DNA of 44,033 nt from Halobacteriales archaeon (GTDB lineage Archaea; Halobacteriota; Halobacteria; Halobacteriales; SKNY01), in the NCBI GenBank assembly GCA_007118975.1, contig SKQO01000037.1, positions 1-44,033 of the forward strand, given 5' to 3'. Under the pieces are notes generated by a model that had not been told where the DNA came from, did not search any database, and saw only the letters and a list, made by a program, of their open reading frames with translations. A program made the position numbers and the translations under genes. This document shows positions 1-8,083 of the stretch, in pieces (the stretch's first letter is position 1; each line of letters starts with the position of its first letter).

Positions 1-149
1 AGCTGGGACCGGAGCGATTCCCGCCAGTCCTCCGATGGCGGCCTGTCCGCCCCAAGCAATCAGACAGTAATCGGAACCAGTCGATGACCACCGTATTCTC
101 ACAGATTACGAGTGGCGTTGATTGCTGTACGCCCGACGAAAAGTAACTC

Positions 150-376
150 CGCGTCCGTTGAAGTCTGCCGGACTCCCGCGAGGCAAAAACAACTCGGGGA
201 GTCCGAACACGATGGAGGATAGGAGTACCGGGGGCTTGGCACTCCCAGCAGTCCCACCCGTCACAGGCCGTGAACCCCGACACGGATTCTCACCATGTCA
301 GGGGTTCGGTGGAACTGCAACCCTGAAATCTCCAACGCTCAGGATTCCTCCGCGTTTACGCGGAGGAGGATGTCAA
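150..376 (+). mobile_element. IS200/IS605 (IS1341-type) right-end relic with TnpB guide-RNA scaffold
   Basis: This looks like the 3' end of a haloarchaeal TnpB-carrying element without its body. The terminal part holds a perfect 8-bp hairpin (arms 347-354 and 359-366, loop TTTA) followed by GGAGGATGTCAA ending at 376. That arrangement is, from memory, typical of haloarchaeal IS605-group right ends. A second stem-loop spans 171-203 (outer arms GACTCC and GGAGTC). In this family the last part of tnpB and its 3' UTR encode the guide (omega/re) RNA, and the bases after the right end act as guide. An open frame runs through here to 379, but no TnpB domains (RuvC motifs, zinc finger) are visible in or before it, so the element is 5'-truncated. 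The left boundary is a guess. Confidence 0.6.
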
Positions 377-626
377 TGAGATCGCAGCCTGCAGGCTCTG
401 GAGTGTAATCGCCAGGAGACTTCGAAACGTGAAAGGACGTCAGGAGCGTCCGCGCGATCCGCTGTCGGTCAATCGACTGTGGGCGTACTCAAGGCAGGTC
501 GAGAACCTTTTACCCCGAATCCCACCCAGCAAGCCCATCCCCGCGGAGAAGGATCTGCGCCTGCCGCGAGATTTTCGATCAGGATAGTCCTTGAACCGAC
601 TTGTGTCTAGTCGCAGCAGTTAGGAA
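377..626. other. Gene-free stretch
   Basis: I see no credible gene, RNA or repeat in these 250 bases between the transposon relic and the promoter of the next gene. Together with bases 1-149, where only short frames run off the window edge, it makes up most of the gene-poor left end. Confidence 0.5.
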
Positions 627-639
627 ACTGTTATACAGT
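627..639 (+). promoter_or_regulatory. Palindrome over a TATA-like box
   Basis: ACTGT-TAT-ACAGT is a perfect 5-bp-arm inverted repeat. It overlaps the TATA-like sequence TTATAC (631-636), 42 bp before the GTG at 678. It could be the promoter of the deacetylase gene with a repressor site laid over it. Position and symmetry are seen; function is inferred. Confidence 0.35.
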
Positions 640-677
640 CAGCAGTTCCGTTACTTCACCTTGGGAATTAGGTCTGT

Positions 678-1700
678 GTGAGTGAAGAGTCGGAAGAATT
701 GAAGGATTATGGCATTAATTTCTTCCTTTTTTCATATCTAGGTGGGTTGCCCCGGTCTTCGGCACGCACCGTCTCGACAGCAATTGATTACGTAGTATGT
801 AGCGAATCGGATAAGTCGCCGCCAAGTACTGTACGTTTGTGCATTGTTAGTTTTGAGCCCTGCGAGCACGTCACACATATGGAGTCAGATCGTTGGAAAT
901 GGGGGGCGTGGTTATACTGGCTCATTGATGTCGACGACCTCGTCTTCGATTCACTCCCGCGGGTTATCATGTATCACTCCATTGGCGTCGAAAATGGGTA
1001 TGGGAATATTTCCACGAATGAGTTCCAACGTCATCTTCGCTGGCTGGCCCAGCACACCGACGTGGTCGATCTACCGGCAGTCCTCGACTCTCCAGATGCA
1101 GCCGACAAGCAGGTCGCGGTCACGTTCGACGATGGGCTGGCGTCCTTTCTTTGGAACGCATACCCGCTTATTCAGAAGTATCAGGTCCCCTGTACGATGT
1201 TTGCACTGGGTGCGTCGATTCGCTCGCGATCGGGAACGTCCAACAATCAACAGCTACTCGAGCGATTAGAGACGCCGGACCGGTTGATGAGTGAAGACGA
1301 GTTGAACGAGTTGACCGAGGACGAACTGGTCACCGTCGAGGCTCACACCTGGACACACCCGGAATTACCGACACTACAGGATCCGGAGCTGTTACACACC
1401 GAGATCGTTGGTGCGAAACGGTGCTTGGAGTCGGCGCTTGACGTCGACATTGATCGATTCGCCTACCCGTATAACGAGAGCAGTCCCGAGGCCGACGAAC
1501 TGGTGAGCGACACCTACGAATACGCCGTGTTGGGAGGTGGGCGGCGCTCGAGGATAACCGCGGCGACGAACCCCACGGCAATCCCTCGAATCGACGGTGG
1601 GGTGGAACTCGAGCGTCTGACGTACAACATGGCAGATCTCTCGATACATCTGCGGCAACGCGATGTGGACGCGGAAGCGAAACCGACTCCCAGTCTGTAG
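678..1700 (+). CDS. NodB-type polysaccharide deacetylase
   Basis: This is a member of the NodB homology (carbohydrate esterase 4) superfamily, metal-dependent enzymes that remove N- or O-acetyl groups from polysaccharides or hydrolyse related amides. From the GTG start, the metal and base motif TFDDG is at residues 149-153, the His pair of motif 2 (HTWTHP) at 223-228 and an RFAYPY motif at 260-265. The typical family start, a VIMYHSIG strand, lies near residue 97. The first 65-70 residues are not recognisable, Cys-containing and less acidic than the rest. The true start may therefore be the ATG at 880, giving about 273 residues. No signal peptide is visible, so it probably acts in the cytoplasm. 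It converges on a small membrane-protein gene. The substrate cannot be told. Confidence 0.85.
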   Translation: MSEESEELKDYGINFFLFSYLGGLPRSSARTVSTAIDYVVCSESDKSPPSTVRLCIVSFEPCEHVTHMESDRWKWGAWLYWLIDVDDLVFDSLPRVIMYHSIGVENGYGNISTNEFQRHLRWLAQHTDVVDLPAVLDSPDAADKQVAVTFDDGLASFLWNAYPLIQKYQVPCTMFALGASIRSRSGTSNNQQLLERLETPDRLMSEDELNELTEDELVTVEAHTWTHPELPTLQDPELLHTEIVGAKRCLESALDVDIDRFAYPYNESSPEADELVSDTYEYAVLGGGRRSRITAATNPTAIPRIDGGVELERLTYNMADLSIHLRQRDVDAEAKPTPSL

Positions 1701-1787
1701 TGAACTGAAACATCCGAGGGAGATCAGTTCGTGCGCAAGCAGCCGATCATCGTACACGTTTGGTTGTCCGCCCAATTGTTGAGTTAC

Positions 1788-2024
1788 TCATCGACCGAAC
1801 AGCACGTAACTGGCACCCACCACCGCAAGTGCGCCGACCCATGCGCCGAAGACATGGAGGTAGAGAACACCGATTTGTCCCGTCTCGTACGCGGTCTCCA
1901 CTGCGGGCACAAAAAGGAGGTAGGCCACCCACACTGGGATCGCGAGAAAAAAGATAATCCCGACATCCCGAACGGTCAGCGAGAGAATCGCCTCCATGGA
2001 GCGATTCATCGTCAACAGCGACAT
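1788..2024 (-). CDS. Small two-helix membrane protein, unknown function
   Basis: This 78-residue protein has two likely membrane helices, about residues 22-42 and 52-76, joined by a short acidic loop (VETAYETGQ). I do not recognise a named family; such two-helix proteins are common hypotheticals in haloarchaea. An internal ATG at 2009 would give a slightly shorter form starting MNRSM. The gene is divergent from the amidohydrolase gene (start 2132) and converges on the deacetylase gene. That the frame encodes clean hydrophobic segments with charged flanks is the main reason to accept it. Confidence 0.6.
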   Translation of the reverse strand: MSLLTMNRSMEAILSLTVRDVGIIFFLAIPVWVAYLLFVPAVETAYETGQIGVLYLHVFGAWVGALAVVGASYVLFGR

Positions 2025-2131
2025 TCAGCGTTTCCATCGACACCCGGAATAATCACCCCGACACCCACGCCGGCACTCTCGCAGAAATGGTTGCTGGAAA
2101 GGACTTTGTCCCGGGAAGCGCCAGGAGCACC

Positions 2132-3397
2132 ATGCGCGTTGATGAGGATCGGTTGCGCGAGGATCTCAGCCGGAACGGTTCGTTCGGCCGCGTGGATGAG
2201 GCCCAGGGCCACGGCCGTACCGTGTTAACCGGTTCGACGGCGGACGAGGCCGCGCGGGACTACTTTGTCGAACGATTGCGCGATGCCGGCCTGACGGTTC
2301 GCGTCGACGATATCGGTAACATCGCGGGGCGCTGGATTCCTTCCTGCAGTGACCCGGATCGACCAGCGGTTGCCGCGGGGAGCCATCTAGATTCCGTCCC
2401 GTGCGGTGGAATCTTCGACGGGCCGCTGGGGGTCTACGGGGCGCTCGAGGCCGTTCGGGCGATGCAGGAGGCAGATCTTCGTCTCGAACGGCCCGTCGAG
2501 GTCGTCTCGTTCACCGAGGAAGAGGGCCAACGCTTCGGCGTTGGTCTGCTCGGCTCGGCGGTGGCCGGCAACCATGTCTCCGCGTCCGATCACCTCGATC
2601 TGACCGACGAAACCGGTCGATCGCTCCGGGAGTATCTCGACGACATCGGGTATCTCGGCGATTCTCGGCTAAATGCGGCCGAGTGGACGGCGTGGTTCGA
2701 ACTGCACATCGAACAAGGGAGCGTCCTCGAACGAAACGAGGTGTCGGCCGGGATTGTCACCGCGATCCCCGGTATCACGAACTGTAATGTTTGCATCGAA
2801 GGGGAGGCAAACCATGCGGGAGCTACACGGATGGGCGAGCGAAGGGATGCACTCGTCGCGGCAGCCTGCTTTGTCCGGGCCGTCGAACGAATCGCGTCCG
2901 AGGTGGTCGCGACGGAAAGCGAGTACGCCGTGGCCACGGTCGGCGAGATCGACGTCGAACCGAATGCGAGAAACGTCGTACCCGGTCGGGCCGAACTGAG
3001 CATCGATGCCCGCGACGTGGATGGAACTGTGCTCGACGACCTCGTCGAAACGCTCCGAGAGCGTCTCGAACAGCTCGAGGATGAGCGCGGTGTCGAAACC
3101 ACGCTCGATCGCTATCACACCGACGCCCCGACCTGGATGAGCGATCGTTGTCGAAGTGCCCTCGCGGAGGCGGCGGGACAGATGGGGATTGAGACGATGT
3201 CGTTCCCGTCCGGGGGTGGCCACGATACGATGAAACTCGCCGACAGTACCGATGTCGGGATGCTGTTTGCACCGTCCCGTGATGGTATCTCCCATTCGCC
3301 CCGTGAGTGGACGGACTGGGTGGATTGCCGTCGATCGACGGAGGTACTCGCAAACGCGATCGCGACAACAGCCGGCGTCGCTGGAGAAGACACGTGA
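2132..3397 (+). CDS. M20-family N-carbamoyl-amino-acid hydrolase / allantoate amidohydrolase type
   Basis: This is a zinc-dependent amidohydrolase of the hydantoinase/carbamoylase branch of peptidase family M20. These enzymes release ammonia and CO2 from N-carbamoyl amino acids, allantoate or ureidoglycolate-like substrates. The metal-binding features of the family are present: GSHLDSVP followed by GGIFDGPLG, the EEEGQRF segment with the catalytic Glu, ELHIEQG, and GGGHDTM near the C-terminus. The ATG at 2132 gives 421 residues, close to the family norm; an in-frame ATG at 2087 would add 15 unremarkable residues. The family does not fix the substrate. The neighbourhood is mixed catabolic genes, and no hydantoinase or urease is in the window. 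Confidence 0.88.
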   Translation: MRVDEDRLREDLSRNGSFGRVDEAQGHGRTVLTGSTADEAARDYFVERLRDAGLTVRVDDIGNIAGRWIPSCSDPDRPAVAAGSHLDSVPCGGIFDGPLGVYGALEAVRAMQEADLRLERPVEVVSFTEEEGQRFGVGLLGSAVAGNHVSASDHLDLTDETGRSLREYLDDIGYLGDSRLNAAEWTAWFELHIEQGSVLERNEVSAGIVTAIPGITNCNVCIEGEANHAGATRMGERRDALVAAACFVRAVERIASEVVATESEYAVATVGEIDVEPNARNVVPGRAELSIDARDVDGTVLDDLVETLRERLEQLEDERGVETTLDRYHTDAPTWMSDRCRSALAEAAGQMGIETMSFPSGGGHDTMKLADSTDVGMLFAPSRDGISHSPREWTDWVDCRRSTEVLANAIATTAGVAGEDT

Positions 3398-3505
3398 CGT
3401 CGACGGTCTCTTCTTTCGATGACTGATACGGGTGGATAGCGGGGACCTATCGCTGCATGCGAACTCGTCTGACGCGATGGAGCAATCAGTGCGAACATAT
3501 GCCAG

Positions 3506-3519
3506 TACCGTCGACGGTA
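3506..3519. repeat. 14-bp perfect palindrome
   Basis: TACCGTCGACGGTA is a perfect palindrome in the 260-bp gap between the convergent amidohydrolase and deacetylase genes. It might be a protein-binding site or a weak hairpin. No gene starts nearby, so a promoter role is unlikely. Confidence 0.25.
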
Positions 3520-3624
3520 GTCTGCTAGACTCCAAAAGCGTCGCCGAGTGTAATCGCAAGATTCGTCCGCTGCGTGGCGAGGTGACCTGATCAGGGTACC
3601 CGCGAACCGGCGTCACGGACAGTA

Positions 3625-3652
3625 ATTGTGTGCCCGTGTTGACCTACACGGG
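3625..3652 (-). terminator. Hairpin closing the importer/deacetylase operon
   Basis: CCCGTGT (3633-3639) and ACACGGG (3646-3652) form a perfect 7-bp stem with a 6-base loop. It starts 5 bp after the stop codon of the deacetylase gene, reading on the minus strand, and is followed by CACACAATTACT. The U content after the stem is only modest, so it may be an RNA-stabilising end rather than a strong terminator. Confidence 0.4.
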
Positions 3653-3657
3653 ATTCG

Positions 3658-5055
3658 CTATTGTTGGCCGGTCCCAGCTGGCTTCATCGTCCATGTCTGC
3701 CGGATCGTATGGTCGGTAATCCGTCGCGGGTCGAGATCCCGATCGTGGATCCCCCATCCGGCCAGCGTGTCGGGAATGTCGACGGCGATGTCGCGCGCTA
3801 TGGCCGGAAACTGGTCCCGTGCCGGCAACGCTATCTGGCCGCGGTCTTGCTGGGTCGCCTGGGTGATGATTCCCTCGGCCAGGGCGAAGTACAGCGAGCC
3901 GATTCCCATCCGACACCCGTCGATTTGCACCTGGGTCGGGAGCTTCGAATCCCGTTCGACTATCTCGACGACGATCCGCGCCGCTTCGGTCAGTTCATCC
4001 AAATCCGCGGTACGTCGCATGGGGGCAGTTGGTGGATTTTCGGACGGCCCGAACACCGGCTTGCGGGCTACCTGACGTGGCAGTTCCCCGGTCTCCGCAA
4101 CGTGGAGGAGTGCCTCGCAAAACGCGAGGATCGTTTCGCCGGGAGAAAACGGCTGGTCGATCGAGATCTCGCGGCTCGAGGCGGCGCGCATCGCGATCTC
4201 GACGAGTTGGGCCGTCCTGAGCGATTCCACCTCCGACTCGTACTCGTCGATCAACGAGGAAACCGTCGTCAAGTCGAGAGCCGGTGTGTCTCGGCAGAAT
4301 CGAACGAGCTGGCGGTAGTGGTCTTTTGCCGTCTCCATGCTCGATGCCGGACGGAGCGGTGGCGTTTTCCATGCCGATTCGGGTGGATTTCGCCCGTTCG
4401 CGAAGTTGACGATGTCCCAAAACTCGGTCGCCCGGACACGAGAGGGGTGTGCGACGAACACGAACAGAAAATCTCGACCCCCGCCCACGTGGCCGGTCAG
4501 ATTCCGTTTGAAATCCTCGAAACGCTGGGGAAATTCTTCCGCATCGGCCAGCACATGATCGAACCCAGGGGTGTGATCACCAAAGGTCAATCCGCCGGCA
4601 AAGCGCGTCACGGCAGTCGTTGGATGTTCAATCGGGGAATAGGCATACGCCAGGCCGAGCTCGGCCATCCCCGCCACAAACTGTGGGGCATAACTGCCAC
4701 CCGACCGGCCGAACGACCGCGGCCGGACGCCGAAGATCCGTTCGACGTCATCGATGCCCGGCTCCTCCACCTCGATGACTCGTTCGATCCCCTCCCGCCA
4801 TCCACAATCTGCCAGGTACTCGGAGATCGTTGGATGGACGGAATGCGTATTCGAGTGGTAGGCGATATCGTGTTCTGCGAGCGCATCAATGACGTCCTTT
4901 CGGCCGCGTTCTTCGAGCGCCCGGGCCTTGGCACCGGTTACGAAAAACGTCCCTGTTGCACCTTCTTCTGTGAGGATCTCCGCCAGCCACAGTGCGACGT
5001 CGTCGCTTTCGGGTGTAATTGGATCCTCCACGTCGAAAGCCAGTGTCGCTTGCAT
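3658..5055 (-). CDS. NodB-fold deacetylase with C-terminal repeat region, last gene of the ABC operon
   Basis: The N-terminal half (about residues 1-270) is a NodB-like polysaccharide deacetylase domain. It starts with LAFDVEDP (metal and base Asp at 8-11), followed by a TFFVTG strand and HSNTH (67-71, metal His pair). The C-terminal part is different: two stretches, ending near residues 335 and 397, each run into a LP-x-Q-V or LP-x-x-V element. The second (KLPTQVQIDG then a hydrophobic helix) resembles pseudomurein-binding repeats (PF09373). That is a visual resemblance only. I prefer the ATG at 5055, since the family starts right at the first strand; an ATG at 5085 adds 10 residues. It is the distal gene of the minus-strand importer operon, so it may process the imported glycan or amide. 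There is no signal peptide. Confidence 0.8.
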   Translation of the reverse strand: MQATLAFDVEDPITPESDDVALWLAEILTEEGATGTFFVTGAKARALEERGRKDVIDALAEHDIAYHSNTHSVHPTISEYLADCGWREGIERVIEVEEPGIDDVERIFGVRPRSFGRSGGSYAPQFVAGMAELGLAYAYSPIEHPTTAVTRFAGGLTFGDHTPGFDHVLADAEEFPQRFEDFKRNLTGHVGGGRDFLFVFVAHPSRVRATEFWDIVNFANGRNPPESAWKTPPLRPASSMETAKDHYRQLVRFCRDTPALDLTTVSSLIDEYESEVESLRTAQLVEIAMRAASSREISIDQPFSPGETILAFCEALLHVAETGELPRQVARKPVFGPSENPPTAPMRRTADLDELTEAARIVVEIVERDSKLPTQVQIDGCRMGIGSLYFALAEGIITQATQQDRGQIALPARDQFPAIARDIAVDIPDTLAGWGIHDRDLDPRRITDHTIRQTWTMKPAGTGQQ

Positions 5056-5095
5056 GTCCGCTGCAGTCCGTCCACCGATAAGCATCTATCGACAC

Positions 5096-5386
5096 TTACG
5101 TGGGCGGGGATATGCCGATGCCCAGTAACATGAGCACGATATATATCGTGACCAACTCGCCGGGGGTATAATTCTTCCCGAGCCGGTCCAAGATCCGCTC
5201 GCGAAGCTGCGGAACGGCGAGCACCGCGAGGAGAAGGAAGACGAGTGACGCAACGAATGCACGCATGTGGTTGATGGCGGTGTCCCCCGCCGGCAGGGTG
5301 CTGAGGGCTGTGAACAGAAAAAACGCCGCAACCAGCAATTGGCCTGCCAGACGCCGGCGGGGCCCAAAATCGAAGATTTTGAACAT
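5096..5386 (-). CDS. Small membrane protein resembling a truncated DUF6785 N-terminus
   Basis: This 96-residue protein has three likely membrane helices (about 14-32, 43-61 and 77-94). The layout is two helices, an Arg-rich turn (LRERILDRL), then YTPGELVTIYIVLMLL. From memory this matches the first 90-100 residues of DUF6785/DUF6784-type proteins, which are large multi-helix membrane proteins of 600 or more residues. Here the frame stops at once after the third helix. Either it is a short stand-alone version or the rest was deleted. It sits between the permease genes and the deacetylase gene of the importer operon, 40 bp before the latter's start. Confidence 0.6.
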   Translation of the reverse strand: MFKIFDFGPRRRLAGQLLVAAFFLFTALSTLPAGDTAINHMRAFVASLVFLLLAVLAVPQLRERILDRLGKNYTPGELVTIYIVLMLLGIGISPPT

Positions 5387-5455
5387 GGGTCACTGGCTCC
5401 GATGGAGCATCGGCGGATGATACGGGCACAGGGGAGCTAAGCGGTTCGGTTTGGC

Positions 5456-5830
5456 TTACTTGAACTCCAACCAAGAGAGTGCGGGCTCGCGGTTACGCCA
5501 CCACATGATCACGTTATCCACCGCCCATGCGAACACGATGAAAAACAGCGTCCACGGCCACCAATACATGAGCCAGATCCACGCATGAGAGACGAACAAC
5601 CCGAGAAATAGCATCCCGAGCGGTACGACGAAGGACACCAACGCGACGTATGTCATCAGCCAGCGAGCCATCCGCAGTGGCCCTTTCGGATCGATCAGAC
5701 TCCAGTCACTTGCCCACATGCTCGGCTCGTCGGCGTCTACCGCCGAGGAACCGTTATTGTCGTTCGACGCTGGGCTGGTTTCCTCGGGGTCCTCGGCTTG
5801 TTTAGTGACTGAGCCCATGTTTGTCGTCAT
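5456..5830 (-). CDS. Trp-rich two-helix membrane protein of the importer operon
   Basis: From the ATG at 5830 it has 124 residues: an acidic, probably disordered N-terminus (residues 1-50), then two membrane helices (about 57-80 and 86-108) with a Trp-rich junction (WIWLMYWWPW), and a short polar tail. I do not recognise a family. Upstream ATGs at 5932 (34 more residues) and a downstream one at 5818 are also possible. The first third of the long form is unlike a haloarchaeal N-terminus, which is why I take 5830. It lies on the importer strand among other small membrane proteins and may be an accessory subunit. Confidence 0.6.
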   Translation of the reverse strand: MTTNMGSVTKQAEDPEETSPASNDNNGSSAVDADEPSMWASDWSLIDPKGPLRMARWLMTYVALVSFVVPLGMLFLGLFVSHAWIWLMYWWPWTLFFIVFAWAVDNVIMWWRNREPALSWLEFK

Positions 5831-5965
5831 CTGTTTATACCCGCTCCCCAATAATTTCGTCGCGGTAACCTCGGGATGGCGCCGATAGAAATGGGGCGTA
5901 TCCCGGGTAACGCTAGCGTCGGCAGACTGCACCCATGAGGGGGACGTGACGCTTAAATAAAAGGG

Positions 5966-6205
5966 TTATACTGCGGTCGGCCACGGTCGATGTGGCCACA
6001 GATACGAGACCACGGCCATCACGAGCATCATAAATCCGAGAATACGCACTTTCGACATCCCGGTGAACTCTCGATTGACGTACGATATCCAGATGAGTCC
6101 CAGGCCCACGGCGGTGAAGGTAATGACGCCCCCAAGGATCGGCTCGTTATGCCCCTGTTCACCGAGGCTGAGGAGATATGCAGCGACCAGTACCGCAGCG
6201 GTCAT
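5966..6205 (-). CDS. Small membrane protein translationally coupled to the second permease
   Basis: This 79-residue hydrophobic protein has two clear helices (about 24-43 and 54-71) and a short hydrophobic start. Its ATG overlaps the stop codon of the upstream permease gene (ATGA, 6202-6205). That overlap argues strongly for co-translation and fixes the start. I do not recognise a family. Its place directly after the permease suggests a role with the importer, perhaps as an assembly or accessory subunit. Confidence 0.7.
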   Translation of the reverse strand: MTAAVLVAAYLLSLGEQGHNEPILGGVITFTAVGLGLIWISYVNREFTGMSKVRILGFMMLVMAVVSYLWPHRPWPTAV

Positions 6206-7080
6206 CCTTTGACACCTCCCTGAAGGGCGATCCCTTTCATAAACGCCTCCTGGGCGAGGATGTACGCCACGAGCACCGGGGCGGCCGTCAATAAGGATGC
6301 GGCCAGCACCTGGCCCCACGGGGTGTCACCGTATTGCCCTTCGAAGAGACCCAGTCCCACGGGGATCGGGAACATCGCGCCAGAGTCGACGATGATCAGT
6401 GGCCAAAGGAAGGCCCCCCACATGAAGATGAATTTGAAGATAGCGAGGGCGGCGAGTGCGGATTTGCCCATGGGCAGGATGATCTTGAAATAAATCTGGA
6501 ATGTGTTGGCACCGGCCATCCGCGCAGCTTCGAGGTACGAATCCGATATTGAGAGATAGAACTGTCGCATCAGAAACACCCCGAACGGTGCTGAGATAAT
6601 CAGTATCATGATCCCCCAGTAGGTGTTCTGCCACCCGATCCAGCCCATCTGGACGAACAGTGGGACCATGATCGCCTGCGGTGGGATGATGAACGTCCCA
6701 ATGACCAGCAGGAAGATGCCGTATCGCCCACGAAACTCACCCTTCGCGAGCGCGAAGCCGGCGAGTGAGTCCAACAGTAACGATGCGAAGACCGCTCCTG
6801 TCGTCAAGATGAGACTGTTCAGTACCCACCGATCGAACGGGTGTTCCGTCCAGAACGTGATGTAGTGTTCGATGGTCGGATTCGGCGTGATCGGCTGCAA
6901 CGGCGCGCCGAGGATTTCCGGTGAGGGTTTGATCGATGTCAAGAATGCGTACACGAACGGTGCAATTGCGAGAATCGCCGCTGTCATAAGGATGACGTGG
7001 ATTGCGACGATCCGCCACGACGGTAACGACTCGAGGTTGAACCGGGCTGCCACTCGTTCGCTCAATGGTTTAGTAGTCAA
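6202..7080 (-). CDS. ABC importer permease, MalG/UgpE type (CUT1)
   Basis: This is the second integral-membrane subunit of a carbohydrate-type ABC importer. It has 292 residues with about six helices. The cytoplasmic EAA loop that docks on the ATPase is at residues 184-203 (EAARMAGANTF...ILP). The short cytoplasmic N-terminus followed by a helix and a long external loop with IKPSPEI is typical of MalG-like proteins. Its start overlaps the end of the preceding permease gene by 11 bp, and its stop overlaps the start of the small membrane protein gene. The substrate is not readable from the sequence. Confidence 0.93.
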   Translation of the reverse strand: MTTKPLSERVAARFNLESLPSWRIVAIHVILMTAAILAIAPFVYAFLTSIKPSPEILGAPLQPITPNPTIEHYITFWTEHPFDRWVLNSLILTTGAVFASLLLDSLAGFALAKGEFRGRYGIFLLVIGTFIIPPQAIMVPLFVQMGWIGWQNTYWGIMILIISAPFGVFLMRQFYLSISDSYLEAARMAGANTFQIYFKIILPMGKSALAALAIFKFIFMWGAFLWPLIIVDSGAMFPIPVGLGLFEGQYGDTPWGQVLAASLLTAAPVLVAYILAQEAFMKGIALQGGVKG

Positions 7081-8008
7081 CGTCCTGCCCCCATGTTCGC
7101 TGTTGAATGATACTGATCACGAACACCACGATCAGCAATACCACTGCCATGGCACTCGCATACCCCATCTGTCCGCGCTCGAATCCGACGATGTAGAAGT
7201 AATACACGATTGTGTGTGTCGCCGTAACTGGGCCACCGTCCGTAATCACGAACATCGGCGTGAACTCACGGAAGGCGGTGATCAACACGACCAGTACGAC
7301 GAAGAAAGTGGTGGGCTTCAAGAGAGGCATCGTAATGTATCGAAACTTCTGCCAACTGTTCGCCCCTGCGACGGTCGCGGCTTCGTAGTAGCTCTCGGGC
7401 AGCCCCCGGAGGCCGGCGAGAAAGATGACGAGGTTGAATCCGACGGTTTTCCAGATGCCGATAATGATCAAGGATGGCAACGCCGTGCGGACACCCCGTG
7501 TCCACTGCGATGTCGGCAGTCCGACGGCCTCTAGCAACGCGTTGAGCATCCCAATGTCCGGGTTGTAGATCCACATCCAGATCAGCGAGACGACCACCCA
7601 CGAGATGACGACCGGCACAAAGATTGCTGCTGAATAAAAGGCCGATCCTCGAATATTTTTGTTAATCAAGATTGCCAAAAACAGGGCGATCGGTACGCTA
7701 AGCGTCAGTCCCAGGGTATAGATCACCGTATTGACGAACGAATCGATGAATCGGCTGTCCACCAGCATTCGGGTGTAATTGTCAAGGCCGAGGAATTGGT
7801 GTTCTGCCGCAAGCATGTGCCACTCGTGGATTGACATCCAGATCGCAAAGAAAAACGGGAAGACGAAAATCGTGAGAAACAGGAAGAGTTTGGGTCCGAC
7901 CAACACGTACCATGCAAGCTCGGAGTCCGGGTTCGTAAAGGCATCCCACGACGTATCGTCGATGCGGGCGTGAATCGTTTTGATATTCGCCTGCAATTCC
8001 GCGAGCAT
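7070..8008 (-). CDS. ABC importer permease, MalF/UgpA type (CUT1)
   Basis: This is the first integral-membrane subunit of the importer, 312 residues. About six helices are visible (roughly 34-56, 92-114, 126-148, 178-200, 234-254 and 284-302). The EAA loop is at 209-228 (EAATVAGANSW...ITMP). The N-terminal 30 residues are polar and cytoplasmic. It is encoded 75 bp after the ATPase gene and overlaps the second permease gene, so these genes are probably co-transcribed. UgpA/LacF-like proteins have this length, while E. coli MalF is longer. Confidence 0.93.
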   Translation of the reverse strand: MLAELQANIKTIHARIDDTSWDAFTNPDSELAWYVLVGPKLFLFLTIFVFPFFFAIWMSIHEWHMLAAEHQFLGLDNYTRMLVDSRFIDSFVNTVIYTLGLTLSVPIALFLAILINKNIRGSAFYSAAIFVPVVISWVVVSLIWMWIYNPDIGMLNALLEAVGLPTSQWTRGVRTALPSLIIIGIWKTVGFNLVIFLAGLRGLPESYYEAATVAGANSWQKFRYITMPLLKPTTFFVVLVVLITAFREFTPMFVITDGGPVTATHTIVYYFYIVGFERGQMGYASAMAVVLLIVVFVISIIQQRTWGQDVDY

Positions 8009-8083
8009 GGTGCTCAGCCGATCACCTCGTTATTCTCGCCCTTATTCGATGGCACTGATCCGTCACAGCAGGTGTGCATGAGG

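Noticed and set aside
122-379. 85-codon open frame at the left end
   Set aside because: It runs through the transposon right end and its hairpins, is basic and Pro/Gly-rich, and has no domain; it is best seen as part of the guide-RNA region.
3477-3593. Short 38-codon frame between the convergent amidohydrolase and deacetylase genes
   Set aside because: No recognisable motif and no promoter; the palindrome at 3506 lies inside it. It may be chance.
3661-5133. Long 490-codon plus-strand frame opposite the deacetylase gene
   Set aside because: It mirrors the real minus-strand gene, is rich in Arg and lacks any family motif, as expected for an antisense frame in GC-rich DNA.
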